Assembly: GCA_963277665.1 (NCBI GenBank)
Contig: OY728143.1
Location: forward strand, 1,119,222,110-1,119,286,109
Length of the DNA: 64,000 bases
DNA from: Viscum album
Lineage: Eukaryota > Streptophyta > Magnoliopsida > Santalales > Viscaceae
Direction: 5' to 3'
Part shown: piece by piece, positions 11,553 to 23,190 of the stretch
Position numbering within the stretch: the first letter of the stretch is position 1
How the letters are laid out: each line of letters begins with the position of its first letter
The notes under the pieces: model-generated
What the model was told of the DNA's origin: nothing
The model's input: only the letters and a program-made list of their open reading frames with translations
Database searches by the model: none
Position numbers and translations under genes: made by a program

Positions 11553-13201
11553 CTATTTAGTATTTGGTTTTTCTGACAGTCATAAAAACATTATTACATA
11601 GAAAAAATACATTAAATAAACCCTAACATGTCATATTATACTATAAAATTAGTGGAATGCCTTAAAAGTTTCAATTTACATTTATTTTAATACATATAAC
11701 ATAAATTTTTTTATTCATTCATTAATAAGATAAATATTTCATCATCATTGTATCATAAATAAATTTAATTATATAATTTATAAAAAGTATAAATAAAATA
11801 CAATTATGTAATAAATATTTTTAGCTTTCTGGTGAATATTTATAGTCTTATTTATCTTTTGTGTAACCCTATAGTAAAAATTCTTTAGTTATTAAACATT
11901 GAATTTAAGACTTTTAACTTATCTTTAAATAAAATATAAAAAATGTCCTAATCTTATCCAAGTAGATCAAAAGGATCAAATTTTTGTCCTAATTTTGATT
12001 TTGGTCGAAATACACTTATCGAATAGAATTAGGACAGGTGTTAGGGTAATTATAATATAATTTTTACCTTTAATTACCCTATTTACTTTTATTTGTGGTA
12101 AATAAAATTCAAAAGTTACTATTAACCAAAAATTATTTTATCCTATGGAACCAAATTTTACTTACTGATGCAAACAATGTTTCTTGGATTTTTGAAATTC
12201 TATTTACAGAAGTGGTAAAATTATGTTTAATGAAAATTTTCATATGTTCCTAGAAGGTTGGTAAAACACAGTAAAAAGTTCACTAAAATTTTATATATCT
12301 AATATTTTTATAATATGACTTAAATGAATTACATTAGACTAATATAGGTATTATGTATCTATTATTACATTAAAATAAATTAAAATTAAAATTAATTATT
12401 TAAATAAATAGTCGGCTTTAAACCATAAAGTAGTGTTTTTAACTATTAATCAAAAATTGAATGTATTTAGAAAAATAAAAAAAATTCAGCCAAATATAAT
12501 TTTGATATTACAAATTAAAAACATATATTTATTATTAATTAATTTTAAAAAATATTCCAGTTTTCAAAACTAGAAAATAGGATTTTGAGAAGTAAAAAAC
12601 TATCAAAAGATTGATATGTGTTAATGTTCAATTTAAATGTAAATTTAATTACAATGAAAAATATTGGATTAAAAGATACAAATATAATCTAATTCTACTT
12701 AAAACCCATTCAAATGTATAATTTATGTCAATAAATTATTTTTATTAGGAAAGTTGTTTCGAATTAAAATTTAGTACTTTCACTCTTCATTAAAATATAA
12801 ATGTTTTCAGAAAAGCAACAAAAATTTATCCAAAATAAATTTTTATGTCCCACTTCAAAATAAAAAGTTTAATTTGACAAAGATAATATATAAAAGGATC
12901 AAATATTGTATTTAAAAAAGGGTTGTCCAATAAAAGGTTGTAAATTTTCATTTTTTAAAAAATACTTATTTTATGTAAAAAATTGAATTTTATCTTATAT
13001 TATTTGTAATACACACATAATATAGATGTTAAAATTATATGGAGTATATAAAATTCAAAATTCAGTCCATACTATTCAGAATGGCTTTTGTAATGGCATG
13101 TTTGGTAAGTCGTGGTGCGCTCGAACTTAGTGTTGCTTGTAGCGCAAGATATTGAATTACTTTAAAGAAAATAACTTACTATTAAATCTTTTTCTATTGC
13201 A

Positions 13202-13216
13202 TTCTTTCCCTGTTTT
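13202..13216 (-). other. Element 2 polypurine tract, decayed
   Basis: The plus-strand TTCTTTCCCTGTTTT aligns in place with the element 4 sequence TTCTACCCCCCTTAAAA beside its LTR. The following GGAAATTGCGTC-AAGGAAATT also parallels the element 4 flank. This sets the LTR edge at 13201. Confidence 0.55.
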
Positions 13217-14360
13217 GGAAATTGCGTCAAGGAAATTTTAAAATTTGGCTTGGAAACTTCATTGAAAGTCTCACATCAGAAAAAGAGTCAATATAACTAT
13301 CACATTAAAATAAAGAAAGTGAATTACAAAGGTCACCCAAGATAACCCATACAAAGATTCCATATAGGAAAACATGGATATGGTAGATAAACTATGTGTG
13401 AAGTTCTAATGGAGAGTGATAGAAAACATGATCAGGAGAAAGTTAAAAATATGAAAACTACAAACATGTGATGAGTTAAATGGTCATTAGTTTCCCAGTA
13501 GGAAAAGTAAATGGAAAAAGTTTTTTGTTTTATGTTCCAATTCATAAATATGATGAATTTATTTATGATATTGACTAAGAACATAAAGATATATACATAC
13601 ATTTCAAGTAGAGTATCATACTTTAATAAATTCCTACCAATAATGCATCCTTTCTCCAAACGATGAATATTCAAGATGACTTGGTCACACCTGAATCACT
13701 AGAATCAAATTTTAAAGAATCACATATTCCCCAAAGGATGAACTATATATTTCCCTTGTCTTTAGAGATTAACAAAAACCAAATTGGTTAGTACATGATC
13801 AGACGATCCCCAAAATGTATAATCCTTTATTGAAATAAATACTAATCATAATATATAAAATTAAACAAACAATACCAAATGCTAAACAAAGACCATTCAA
13901 TAAAAAATTGTCCTTAAAATCCTCTAATATATTCAAAACTAAGATCGAAACCCAAAACACAGAAGAATTTAATTACATTGTCTTTCACGATAAATCTTAA
14001 AAGTTATCTCCAAATAACATCAACTACTCTTAAAGTCTCATACTAAAGTGTAATTATCCAAATCACATATTATCTATGATATGTTAATAATTTCTATTAA
14101 TAACCTGAATCTCAATAAAAACATATATTCTTCAAAAATACAAATACACCATTACTCCAAAAATGAAATCCCTTAGTATTCTTTTTTCCTTAGGTATATA
14201 GTGTTCCCAATAGAGTGAACGTCTTCAAAAATAAAATTTATCAATTAATCACAAAATTATTTTCCAATACTATATATATCCATTTGATAAAACCTAATAT
14301 CCAAAATAAATTTATTATTGATCAATAAACCCATATAACTAAAAATAATTAGTCATACTA
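13217..14360 (-). other. Element 2 interior after gag, no recognisable domains
   Basis: About 1.1 kb of AT-rich sequence where pol would be expected. I found no protease, RT, RNase H or integrase motif in any frame on either strand. The open frame at 13432-13674 (-) has no identifiable family. Confidence 0.5.
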
Positions 14361-14364
14361 ACCA

Positions 14365-14450
14365 GGGACATCACATAGTCTAGTGGTAGGCGATAAATCG
14401 AAGTTGCACTTCGGTTGTGGGTTTGATTCCCACAACTTTTTCCAATGCGA
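14365..14450 (+). ncRNA. tRNA-derived SINE-like remnant
   Basis: The plus strand carries an A box TAGTCTAGTGG (14376-14386) and a B box GGTTTGATTCC (14420-14430), the internal RNA polymerase III promoter elements, 33 bases apart. The T arm is a perfect 5-bp stem GTGGG/CCCAC around a 7-base loop. The anticodon arm can pair CGAA/TTCG around GTTGCAC, giving a UGC (Ala-like) anticodon. The acceptor ends do not pair, and a T5 run follows directly at ~14437. It is therefore tRNA-related but not a functional tRNA. A SINE head is the likeliest origin; no clear target duplication was seen. Confidence 0.6.
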
Positions 14451-14697
14451 TGGGTTTTCATACGGTCTTTGTGTTGACGTTTTTTAGAACCTATATTTTA
14501 AAACATTCCAAAAATGAGTTAAATTACTCAAAATAACCATAAAATAATTTAACCACAAATGTTATCTCATACCACTCATTTTCATCACAAAAATTAATAT
14601 CTTGTAATTATCTCAAATTCCAGTATATTATAAACCTAAATGGTTTTTTATAACTATATCCACAAAAGAAAAGATAATTATTTGTCAAATAACATTT

Positions 14698-14919
14698 TCA
14701 AATAACAAACTGTAGAGATACACATACAAGAGAAAATTCTTCCAATGTAATACCATCCACAAAGAGAATTAATATTTTTAAATAATTCTCTATCCATTTA
14801 ATTCCACATAGGTTCTTCTTTGACATAGTGTTTATCCAATAGAATAGGTAATTGACTCGGGTAATGCCTAGGTCCCCTAAATTTATGAAAAATGACTGCA
14901 AATGGATTCTTAGGATCAT
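14698..14919 (-). pseudogene. Unassigned open frame after element 2 gag
   Basis: A 73-codon frame directly downstream of the zinc knuckle in the element's sense direction. It could be a decayed continuation of gag or protease, but no catalytic DTG/DSG motif is visible. No function is proposed. Confidence 0.25.
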
Positions 14920-14956
14920 ATTTTTCTTCTTACATATTACTCTTCATTTTTCATCA

Positions 14957-15310
14957 GAAATTCTTTGCATTATGTTCTTCTTTCCCACACATAAATCATT
15001 TCATTGTTCCATTGAGACACTTTCCGGGGTGTTTCCATCCATATTTGTTGCATTATAGAAATTGAGCTTTATTTTCTCCATGGTCTCCACTATAGGATCT
15101 CTTAAAATTCTCTGCAATCCTCCTCATTTTTGTGTTTGGGAGATGGTTAATATTTATTTTGTTGATCATATTTTTGGAAAAATGCTTCGACAAGAACATG
15201 ATATATTTTCAACCTCCAAACATTCCATTTATTTTTTCATTTACACCATCAATCCCACCTTATACATCATGATTAATGTTACTATGACTTCCTTGGAATC
15301 CAGCCATTGA
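14957..15310 (-). pseudogene. gag: Element 2 gag remnant with zinc-knuckle relic
   Basis: On the minus strand a zinc-knuckle relic at 14998-14957 keeps C-X2-C-X4-H-X4-C spacing: position 1 is a TGA stop, then FMCGKEEHNAKN, with the last Cys read as Phe. Upstream, EAFFQKY-like gag sequence and a start region at ~15305 parallel element 4 (both have CCATTGACTAAAA on the plus strand, at ~15304 and ~40720). Numerous stops are present. Capsid/nucleocapsid function is lost. Confidence 0.65.
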
Positions 15311-15780
15311 CTAAAAAAATAAATAATAGTGTGTGTAATAATATTCATGAAATCTTTTAGAGAATATCATGAAACATTATTTTCTATCTAAAACAACTTA
15401 GGATTAACCAAAGAAATTTATTCTCATCTAATTTTAGCATCCTTGAAGTCGGTTTGTAAGGAAAATGTGCATTGTTATAAGATTATCCCCCAGGAGTGTC
15501 ATAACCAAGAGTGATGCATGGTCCGTTGTCGTGCACCAGTTCCCATTCGAGACTTGCTCAAAGAGATGTTTGCGGGTTTACCCTTAGATACATCAATGCC
15601 AAAGCTACCACAACCTATTCGTATCTAGGCATGGATGTAATACTTCAAAATTTTAAAAATCTCTATATTAATAAAATTCTAGGAAGTTCTTCTATATAAA
15701 TCCTCAATGTCCATATTAGGGTGATGTTCTATAATAAGAGTTTTTTCTAAATCTAGTTTCCACATTTTGTACTAAACTTC
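15311..15780 (-). other. Element 2 leader
   Basis: The segment between the primer site and gag start in the element's sense. It includes a GC-richer patch at ~15490-15630. No gene recognised. Confidence 0.45.
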
Positions 15781-15793
15781 CTATGATACCAAC
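15781..15793 (-). other. Element 2 primer binding site
   Basis: The minus strand reads GTTGGTATCATAG directly after the LTR end ...AATTATA. It matches the tRNA-Met-type site TTGGTATCAGAG with one change. It fixes both the minus orientation and the LTR edge at 15794. Confidence 0.75.
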
Positions 15794-17994
15794 TATAATT
15801 CCCCGAACCTAGTTACCCATAGTCGGTGCATTATTACATATTGTTGGCATGATCACAAGATATCATGTATCGAAATACCAATTAGTTTAGTATCCTTGGA
15901 AGTACTATATACATACATAATTGTTACATTACATCATGAAATAAAAAAACATTGGGTCGTCTTTGAACACACTCATATCCCTTAGCCTATCCCTACAGGT
16001 CAATCATAGTACACTTCATCACATCTTATGAAAAAATAAAACATAAAAAAGGGGTGAGATCAGATGATTAGTATGGATAACAATATAGCTGAAACTTTTA
16101 TCAATAAGAATAAACATTTAAGGAAATGAATAATACTAAAACACAAGACTTTTTAACTCAAACATCAGTATAATATAGAAAATATAAATCAATTAATTCC
16201 ATATACTTATTCACATATATATTCTACTAGTATAATTATCACATGTAATATCAATAGCTAATTTCATAATGATAGAATTCATAATGTCAGACATCATAAC
16301 CACATAGTCAAAGCCTCGTGCCAAGACTACAAATCAGATTTTGTCAAGGCCTTGTGCCAAGACCCAAGTTTGTCTCATGAGACCTACTGATGCATTGAGG
16401 ACCTATAGAATGCACCACCCATCACATAATATGTACAATGGATTCCTTATATGAAAATGTTGAAACATTACCTAAACATTCATATTAAAACTAGCATACA
16501 AAATGTTATTACGTTAACCATATACTATGAATGGTATAAAAATAACATATTCCAAGTCAAACATAACAAATTAAATAAAAAATTGAAGATTTTATTACAA
16601 TAAAAAACCCTCAATCAATAATAAAATACAATTATGGATATTATCATAGATTAAAATAACTAGTAAAGTAATTGAGAGAAATATCCCCTTTTTCTTGAAA
16701 ACAAGTACAAAGTTACACAATTTATCAATGAAGTCATTTAAAATAGATTTTTGAATCAATGTGTCTCACAACAATTTGAAACCATTAAAATCAATTTTAA
16801 TTTCAAAACATTTATTTCTATATAAATGAATACATAAAAACATTTTTAAGACATGGACATTAATGAGAAATATTTAGATGAATAAATGTTTAAAATAGTT
16901 AAAATGTTATTTTAGGTAAATAGTTCTAACCAAATGAGAGACAATTGAATACCAATAATTGATGAATAAGATTAATTAAAAATTTATTATACTCTAATAG
17001 TAAAGTGATTCATTATATAATATGTCAAAGTATTGTTTATACACCATATAAAAGTGAATTGGCACATGGCAACAAAGAAGTTTCAATGGAATGTAAATTG
17101 AGATGAAATCCATTATAAAGACCATATCCTTGAGTTAAGGATAAATAAAGGACATAATTATGTGTGAAAAATATAAATTCACTCAATATTATTGGATATA
17201 TAGTGTAAATCAATCAGAGTACATTCACACATATTTTTGTAAAAACAACACCAATGACCTGGATGTTTCACTCAATGAATGGGAATTGTGTAGAGATTAC
17301 TCTTATCAAGTTCATAGTAATGAATTGAAAATTTATAAATGGAGTGATTATGTGTATAAAAAGTATATCCACACAAAGGGTAGTGTAAATTACTAAATAA
17401 ATAAATAAATAGTTACTTCACACATAATCTTGGATTAAAATAATCAATGAAGTGTGCGTAAATCCCAATGAGTAGAAATTGAAATTAGAAATTTCATTAG
17501 CAATTTGGTAACTAATGAAACATACACCCCATGAAATAAGGATAATACAATGAAGATATAAATTCCCATAAATTAAATTATATTACACAAATAATACAAT
17601 CATGGTAAGTACACATATCACACAAAAGGAAATAGTGTCAATACAACACAAACTTCACGTGAATATGTAGTGAGATAAAAACCCCTTACTTTTTACTTTT
17701 CCTTAGTCGAGGGCACTTTAACCTCTTGTATAGTAGTTAAGTAATCATTGTTAAATTATTCAAGAACCAACTACATAAATATGTTATCATATATGATCTT
17801 ATAATATTTCATTGTTAATAATATTTTAGTAGTATCATTGTTTCAAGTGTTAACTAATTCGTTTTCCTTTATATGTTTTCCTATGTAAGTAATATTTGTT
17901 ACAGATAGGATGTATTCGATTCATATCCATAATGATATTAATTTCTTAAAAAAATTTAAATCATAAAATGAAAATTACTCTTGAATGGTTACAA

Positions 17995-18260
17995 TGGGAA
18001 ATGAATCTCATCGTGTTCGTGGAGACAGTAATCCGTACGTACGTACAAGTGACAATATCCTTATATTAATGGTGAAATTGTTTTTAATGGGATAATATAT
18101 CATATATAAAGAATCATTAACATTTTATATTCATTATTTATATCATCTATACTGAATATTATACCCATACAAATAATGAAGTGTTGAAAAAAAACTACAC
18201 CACGACGTGGAGATGGTAATCCATACGTACACACATATGGTGACTTTGTCATTCATAGGG
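17995..18260 (-). repeat. CG-rich core repeat array, two copies (element 2 5' LTR)
   Basis: Cores near 18001 and 18193 are about 192 bp apart. They carry GTGGAGACAGTAATCCGTACG and GTGGAGATGGTAATCCATACG type sequence. The position matches the 3' LTR array. Confidence 0.8.
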
Positions 18261-18578
18261 TGGATAGAATAATGAATATGGTTGTACCATATTAATAACA
18301 TAATCAAAATATTTAGATGGTATTGAAGTTATTATATTGTTATGGAAACAATAATGAATGTGGAAGTGGAAGAAGAAAAGAAAATTGATAGAGTTGGTGA
18401 AATTATTACTTCTTCTTCAGGTGTTTCCTTTTGATTAGATCAAAAGGTCTCCATGGGTTGGTTTTCTGATGAATTTAATGCCTCTAGGATGAAGTTGTGG
18501 TAGTGCGAAAGATATTTGAACTGGGATTTCTTGATCCAAATGGATTTTGATTTTTCAATTTGAGAGAAGGGGAGGTAC

Positions 18579-18590
18579 CCTTTTATAAGA
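18579..18590 (-). promoter_or_regulatory. TATA box of element 2 5' LTR
   Basis: The plus strand CCCTTTTATAAGAG gives TTATAAAAGGG on the minus strand, in the position equivalent to the other LTRs. It would have driven element 2 transcription. Confidence 0.6.
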
Positions 18591-20630
18591 GAGTTGAGGG
18601 TCACTTTAGGAAAAGCATGAAATATTATTTTATTATAAAAAATAATTTTCGGTTTCTAATGGCTCCAAAATAATTTATATAGAGGATAAGGAGGGGATGT
18701 GTTGAAATATTCTCAACCAATTGGTTTTATACATGTTCATTTCATCATATTAACCCTATCCTTAATATTTAATTCTTAGTTAAATAGATTATCATTTACC
18801 ATGTCTTCTTTTATTTTTATATTACATGTTTAATATATATACTATACAATTCCAAGAGAACCTCAAGTGGTTCAATAATGAAATATCTATCATTATATAA
18901 GTCATTTTTCAATCAATATATATTTATTAATATTATATCATTTAATAATATCTTATTTGTTTTTAAAACTCATTTATGTCAATTTTGACCTTATTTAGTA
19001 TTTGGTTTTTGTAAAAGTCAAAAAAAAACATGATTATATAGATAAAAATACATTAAATCAACCCTAACAGGTCGTATTATTCTATAAAATTAGTTTAATC
19101 CATCAAAAGTTTCAATATACATTTAAATAATATTTATAACATTAATTATTTTAGTCATTCATTAATAAGGTAATTACTACATTATCATTGTGTCAAAAAG
19201 AAATTTAATTATTTAATGTCTAAAATTTATAAATAAAATATAATTACATATTAAATATATTTATCTTTCTGATTAATATTTATATGCGAATTTATCTTTT
19301 GAGTAACCCTATATTTAAAATTTTAAGGTTATTAAACATTGAATTTAACACTTTTAACTCTTCTTTAACTATAATATAACAAATGTCCTAATCTAATACA
19401 GGTTGATCAAAATGATAATTTTTTATCTTATGTTGTTGTTAGAAATATAGTTATCCAATAGAATTAGGACAATGTTTAGTGTAATTATAAAATCATTCTT
19501 CTCTTTAACTATGTTATTTACTTTTAGCGGTTGTAAATAAAATTCAACATTTACTATTCACCAAAAAATTATTTTCATCATATTGAAAAACATTTTATTT
19601 GATAATGTCAATATTGTCTTGTAATTTTGAAATTAAATTCACAGAAGCGGTAAAATTATGTTTTATTAAAATTTTAAAATTTACCTAGAAGATAAGTAAA
19701 AGACGGTAAAAAGTTCAATCAAATATTATATATCTAATATTACTATAAAATGACTTCAATTTATTACATTATACTAATATAGGTATTATGTATATATTTT
19801 TAATTTAAAATAAATCAAAATTAAAAATAAGTATTTAAATAAATAGTCGGCTATATATAATAACACAATGTTTTTCACTATACATAAAAAATTGAATGTT
19901 TTTAGAAAAATTCCAAAACCTTACCCAAATCTAATTTTGATATTCCAAATTCCAAAAATATATGTTTTATTAATTAATTTATAAAATATTCTTATTATCA
20001 AAACCAAAAAGCGGGTTTTTGAGAAGTAAAAACTATCAAAAGATTGATATGTGTTTATGTACAACTTAAATGTAAAATTACCTTCAACAACTAACATCGT
20101 ATTAAATGATAAATATATAATCTAATAATACATCAATCCCATTAAAATGTATAATTTAACATTGTAAATTATTTTCATTAAAAATGTTGTATTCAATTAA
20201 AATTTAGTATTGTTCACTATTAATCAAAATATGAAAGTTATCGAAAAAACACTAAAAATTAGTCCAAACAATAAATTTATGTCCTAATTCTAAAGAAGAT
20301 GTTTATATTGTCAAATTGAATATATAAAAGAGTCCAATATTATATTTAAAAAAGGGCCCGCCATTAAAAGGATGTAAAATTTCATTTTTAGAAAAATACT
20401 TCTTTTATTTGTAAAATTTAGTATGTTCTTATATTATGTCTAAGAAACACATTATATGGATTATAAAATTATATGAAGTATATAAAATTCTAAATTCAGT
20501 TAATAATATTCATAGATACTTTTTGAATGTCTATTTTGGTAAGTCGTGGTGCGCTCGAACTCGGTGTTGCGTGCAGTGCAAGCTATTAAATGACTTTAAT
20601 AAAAATTAAATACAAGGAAATCATTGGCTG

Positions 20631-20885
20631 TTATAGTAATAAATGAAGTGGAAATTTATAAAGGCACAAAAAAATGATGATATTGTTCTTAGGGAATGGA
20701 ATGAAATCATTATGTATAATTTCTTTTGAAAATTCCCCTGTATTCGGATCTTGAAAGAAAATTGTCGTACTATCGTCAATTTTTATGATATGAAAGGCCT
20801 TTTCTATACCTATATGGTTTGTGATTTTTTGGCTAGTAACTTTATCTAGATCACCAAAATTATTGTGATCAATGATATATGTCAC
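20631..20885 (-). CDS. Unidentified open frame, 84 codons, opposite strand of element 3
   Basis: An uninterrupted frame, antisense to element 3, with balanced residue composition (for example KIDDSTTIFFQDPNTGEF) that looks more coding-like than other frames in this AT-rich region. It starts at the edge where element 2 ends. I do not recognise the family. It may be a captured fragment, part of another decayed element, or chance. No promoter or splice context is evident. Confidence 0.3.
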   Translation of the reverse strand: MTYIIDHNNFGDLDKVTSQKITNHIGIEKAFHIIKIDDSTTIFFQDPNTGEFSKEIIHNDFIPFPKNNIIIFLCLYKFPLHLLL

Positions 20886-21121
20886 TCCATATACCTTTTT
20901 TTATTCCATGTCTAAATTTTCAGTTCGTACCTATGTTCTCATATTTTGAAATCTAGATATAAGGTACATTAGTTAACCTATATGTTCCTATCGTTCCCTT
21001 TTTAAGTGAATATTTATTATTATTTTCTATGATGTGGGTTTCAATGAATTAATTTTCAAATGATCAATGAATGATGATTGAGATGAATTTTAAGGGAGAA
21101 ATTCAACTTAATGGGGGGGGA
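20635..21121 (+). mobile_element. Element 3: interior 3' end with polypurine tract
   Basis: Remnant of a plus-strand element interrupted by element 2. The 3' flank GAAATTCA..TTAATGGGGGGGG parallels GAAATTCACTGTAATGGGGG before LTR C at 47290-47310. The polypurine tract is 21110-21121. The rest of the interior and the 5' LTR are presumably off the left edge, beyond elements 1 and 2. Confidence 0.7.
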
Positions 21122-22436
21122 TGTAACACAAGGATATTTTGAGAATAAATTTTAAATAAATTAAATATTTTGGGTATTTTCCACATATGAATTCTAGATT
21201 ATGTTACATGAAAGACTGGGTTTATCATGTATTACTAAAATCATTATGTTTATCTTTTGTTACATATAATGTTGAGTTTATCTTTCATTATATATGAAAT
21301 TTAGTTTTAACAACCCACGATATATTATTAATATTATTGTTTAATATGATAGTTATCACGTAACCATTAGAATTGAATTATTAATATTTTTAGCTAAATA
21401 ATAAAAATATAGTTTAAACATGTATATAAGATTAATTATTTGGTATCTAGTTATTTTGAAATTAAAATTGAAACCATTTAAAAAGAAAATAAATCTTTTT
21501 ATGAATATTAAATTTAATGTGAAAAAAATGTGTCATAAATCACTAAATTAACAAAATATATTTTTTTGAATAACTTTAGTGAAATTTAAATATTATCTAC
21601 ACATTAATTGTTTTAAAATTTATATCATTTGTTTTATAGAGAAGATATAAAAATAAATCCAATTTTATTTTTAAAACTGTATTTTTCTATATAGTAGTTT
21701 ATCACCTTTGGGGCACTTATTTTAAAATTTATATTTAAAAATTTAATAAAATTATTCTAATTCAATAAAATTAATTTTTTAAAATAATAATTTTAGATAT
21801 ATCATAGGTCTGTTTTTTGGGATTTTTCTAAATTGTATTATTCTTTGTATTAATAGTGAAAAATAATGAATTTTAATTGAAAACTACATGTTTTTTAATT
21901 CATTTATGATGTAAAATAATATTTTAAATTGATTTTAAATAAAATTAGTTTCATTATAAATAAATTATACAAATTTTTAACATTTTAATCAATTTAATAT
22001 AAAATTTCTAAATAAAAACAGGGTAATATTTTGATAATTTTCTTTTTACAAACCTACATTCTCGTCGTGTATCTGGGATTAATTTAAAATTAAATCTTGT
22101 CAATTATTTGATTTTATTTTATAAATATAGATTCCATATTTTTAATCACCCAAATTTATATTCTATAATACGTTCATCTTAATTTTAAACCAATATTAAT
22201 TGTAAAAACAGTATAAATTATTTACCATGATTGCGGTAAAAATAGAATAATCAAGGGATTAAACTGAACATAGTGGTGAAATTTAACAAATTATTGCATA
22301 AAATATATTTTATAACCATATATAGTCCTTATAATGTATAGTTTTATAATTTTATCCATTTAGTACCCTTTTATCATATGAAAAGTGTGGGTACACAATT
22401 TTCATTCAAAAAATTACACGTGTGCCACTCACCTCA

Positions 22437-22446
22437 CTTATAAAAT
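22437..22446 (+). promoter_or_regulatory. TATA box of LTR A
   Basis: CTTATAAAAT followed by GGGTCCCC, aligned with CTTATAAGAG in LTR C and ATATAAAAGGGA in LTR D. GTAGAAGAGGTAGC lies ~172 bp downstream. Confidence 0.55.
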
Positions 22447-22759
22447 GGGTCCCCTTATCCTCTACTCTTTTCACATAAAAAACAATTGGTTCAGATGATA
22501 AAATAATAAATGACATACCAACTTCCCTTATATCATCCTATAATCCTTATTTTGGACATAAATCTAACCCATCAAGTCTTTTGGGGCAACCCTACGGAGG
22601 ATTCCCGTAGAAGAGGTAGCGTCCATAAAAGAGCGTTTTTTTCTATTACTTCCTCCATATATTATTATTATACCACTATTATATAATAGTAATATTATAT
22701 TAAGTATATTTATATTTTTTCATGTTATTATAATTACCTAAAAACATCACCACTTTCCT

Positions 22760-23190
22760 CAGTTGGGCTATGAAATCATCCGTCGTGTGTATGGTGAACT
22801 GCAGCCTCATGAACCAATATCATTCATTTTTCATTAACCACATCTCAAGATTGAGTCTAATTTCCTATTAATTTTTTAGATATGGTATTTATGATATTAT
22901 TTTCCTTATATGATTATTATATTACACATAAAAACAATATTTCTATATTTTAGAATAAGATCATGTTTCTTGGATGTACGGTGGACTACTGTGTCACGAA
23001 GCGATGTGATTCATTCACGCTTTACAAAAATAATAGTAATAATGGGGTTTATGAACATATGTTATATGTGTGTGTTAATTTTTTTTATTTTTTTTATAAT
23101 TTGACTTTCTTTTTTCAGTACCTTGAGAAAAAGGAAACAACATTCACGTGTACGTACGTCCAACTGTCCCCATGAACAATGCCTTTAAGT
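22760..23190 (+). repeat. CG-rich core repeat array, three copies (LTR A)
   Basis: Cores near 22770, 22965 and 23142 (spacing ~195 and ~177 bp). They have GTGTGTATGGTGAACTGC, GTACGGTGGACTAC and GTGTACGTACGTCC type sequence. They are the reverse complement of the cores in elements 2 and 4, as expected from the opposite orientation. Confidence 0.75.

Larger units (their letters stand above)
8726..13201 (-). repeat. Element 2 3' LTR, truncated
   Basis: Collinear with 16171-20634, e.g. CATAACCACATAGTCAA at ~8855 and ~16301, and CGTGGTGCGCTCGAACT at ~13113 and ~20546. The plus-strand right edge is set at the CA before the polypurine relic at 13202. The left edge is where element 1 abuts. No gene is present; open frames at 10812-11006 and 11108-11314 lie inside the LTR and show no domain. 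Confidence 0.8.
8726..20634 (-). mobile_element. Element 2: gag-only LTR retrotransposon with giant LTRs
   Basis: Two direct copies of an AT-rich LTR (8726-13201 and 15794 to about 20634) enclose only ~2.6 kb. On the minus strand this interior shows a primer site next to the right LTR, a gag start and zinc-knuckle relic, and a polypurine-tract relic next to the left LTR. No RT, RNase H or integrase motif was found. The left LTR lacks the ~380 bp present at 15794-16170 in the right copy; element 1 abuts at exactly that point. LTR copies look about 80-86% identical by eye. The LTR is homologous to that of element 4 (see repeat-array entries). Confidence 0.8.
15794..20634 (-). repeat. Element 2 5' LTR, about 4.8 kb
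   Basis: Complete copy. The left edge is set by the primer site. The right edge (~20634, CTGTTATA) is inferred by alignment to the 13201 and 36203 edges and could be off by tens of bases. The ~380 bp at 15794-16170 are missing from the left copy. The open frame at 17160-17396 is LTR sequence without a recognised domain. Confidence 0.75.

Noticed and set aside
13240..13320. AGTCTCACATCAGAAA as the start of a copia LTR
   Set aside because: The motif recalls some copia LTR starts, but no second copy, primer site or duplication was found, and the position fits the element 2 interior flank.
14365..14440. A functional tRNA-Ala gene
   Set aside because: A and B boxes and two arms fit, but the acceptor stem does not pair and the D arm is poor.
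8726..20634. A CRISPR array or bacterial operon
   Set aside because: Repeats are diverged, few and ~190 bp apart, inside LTRs; all coding relics are plant retroelement types.
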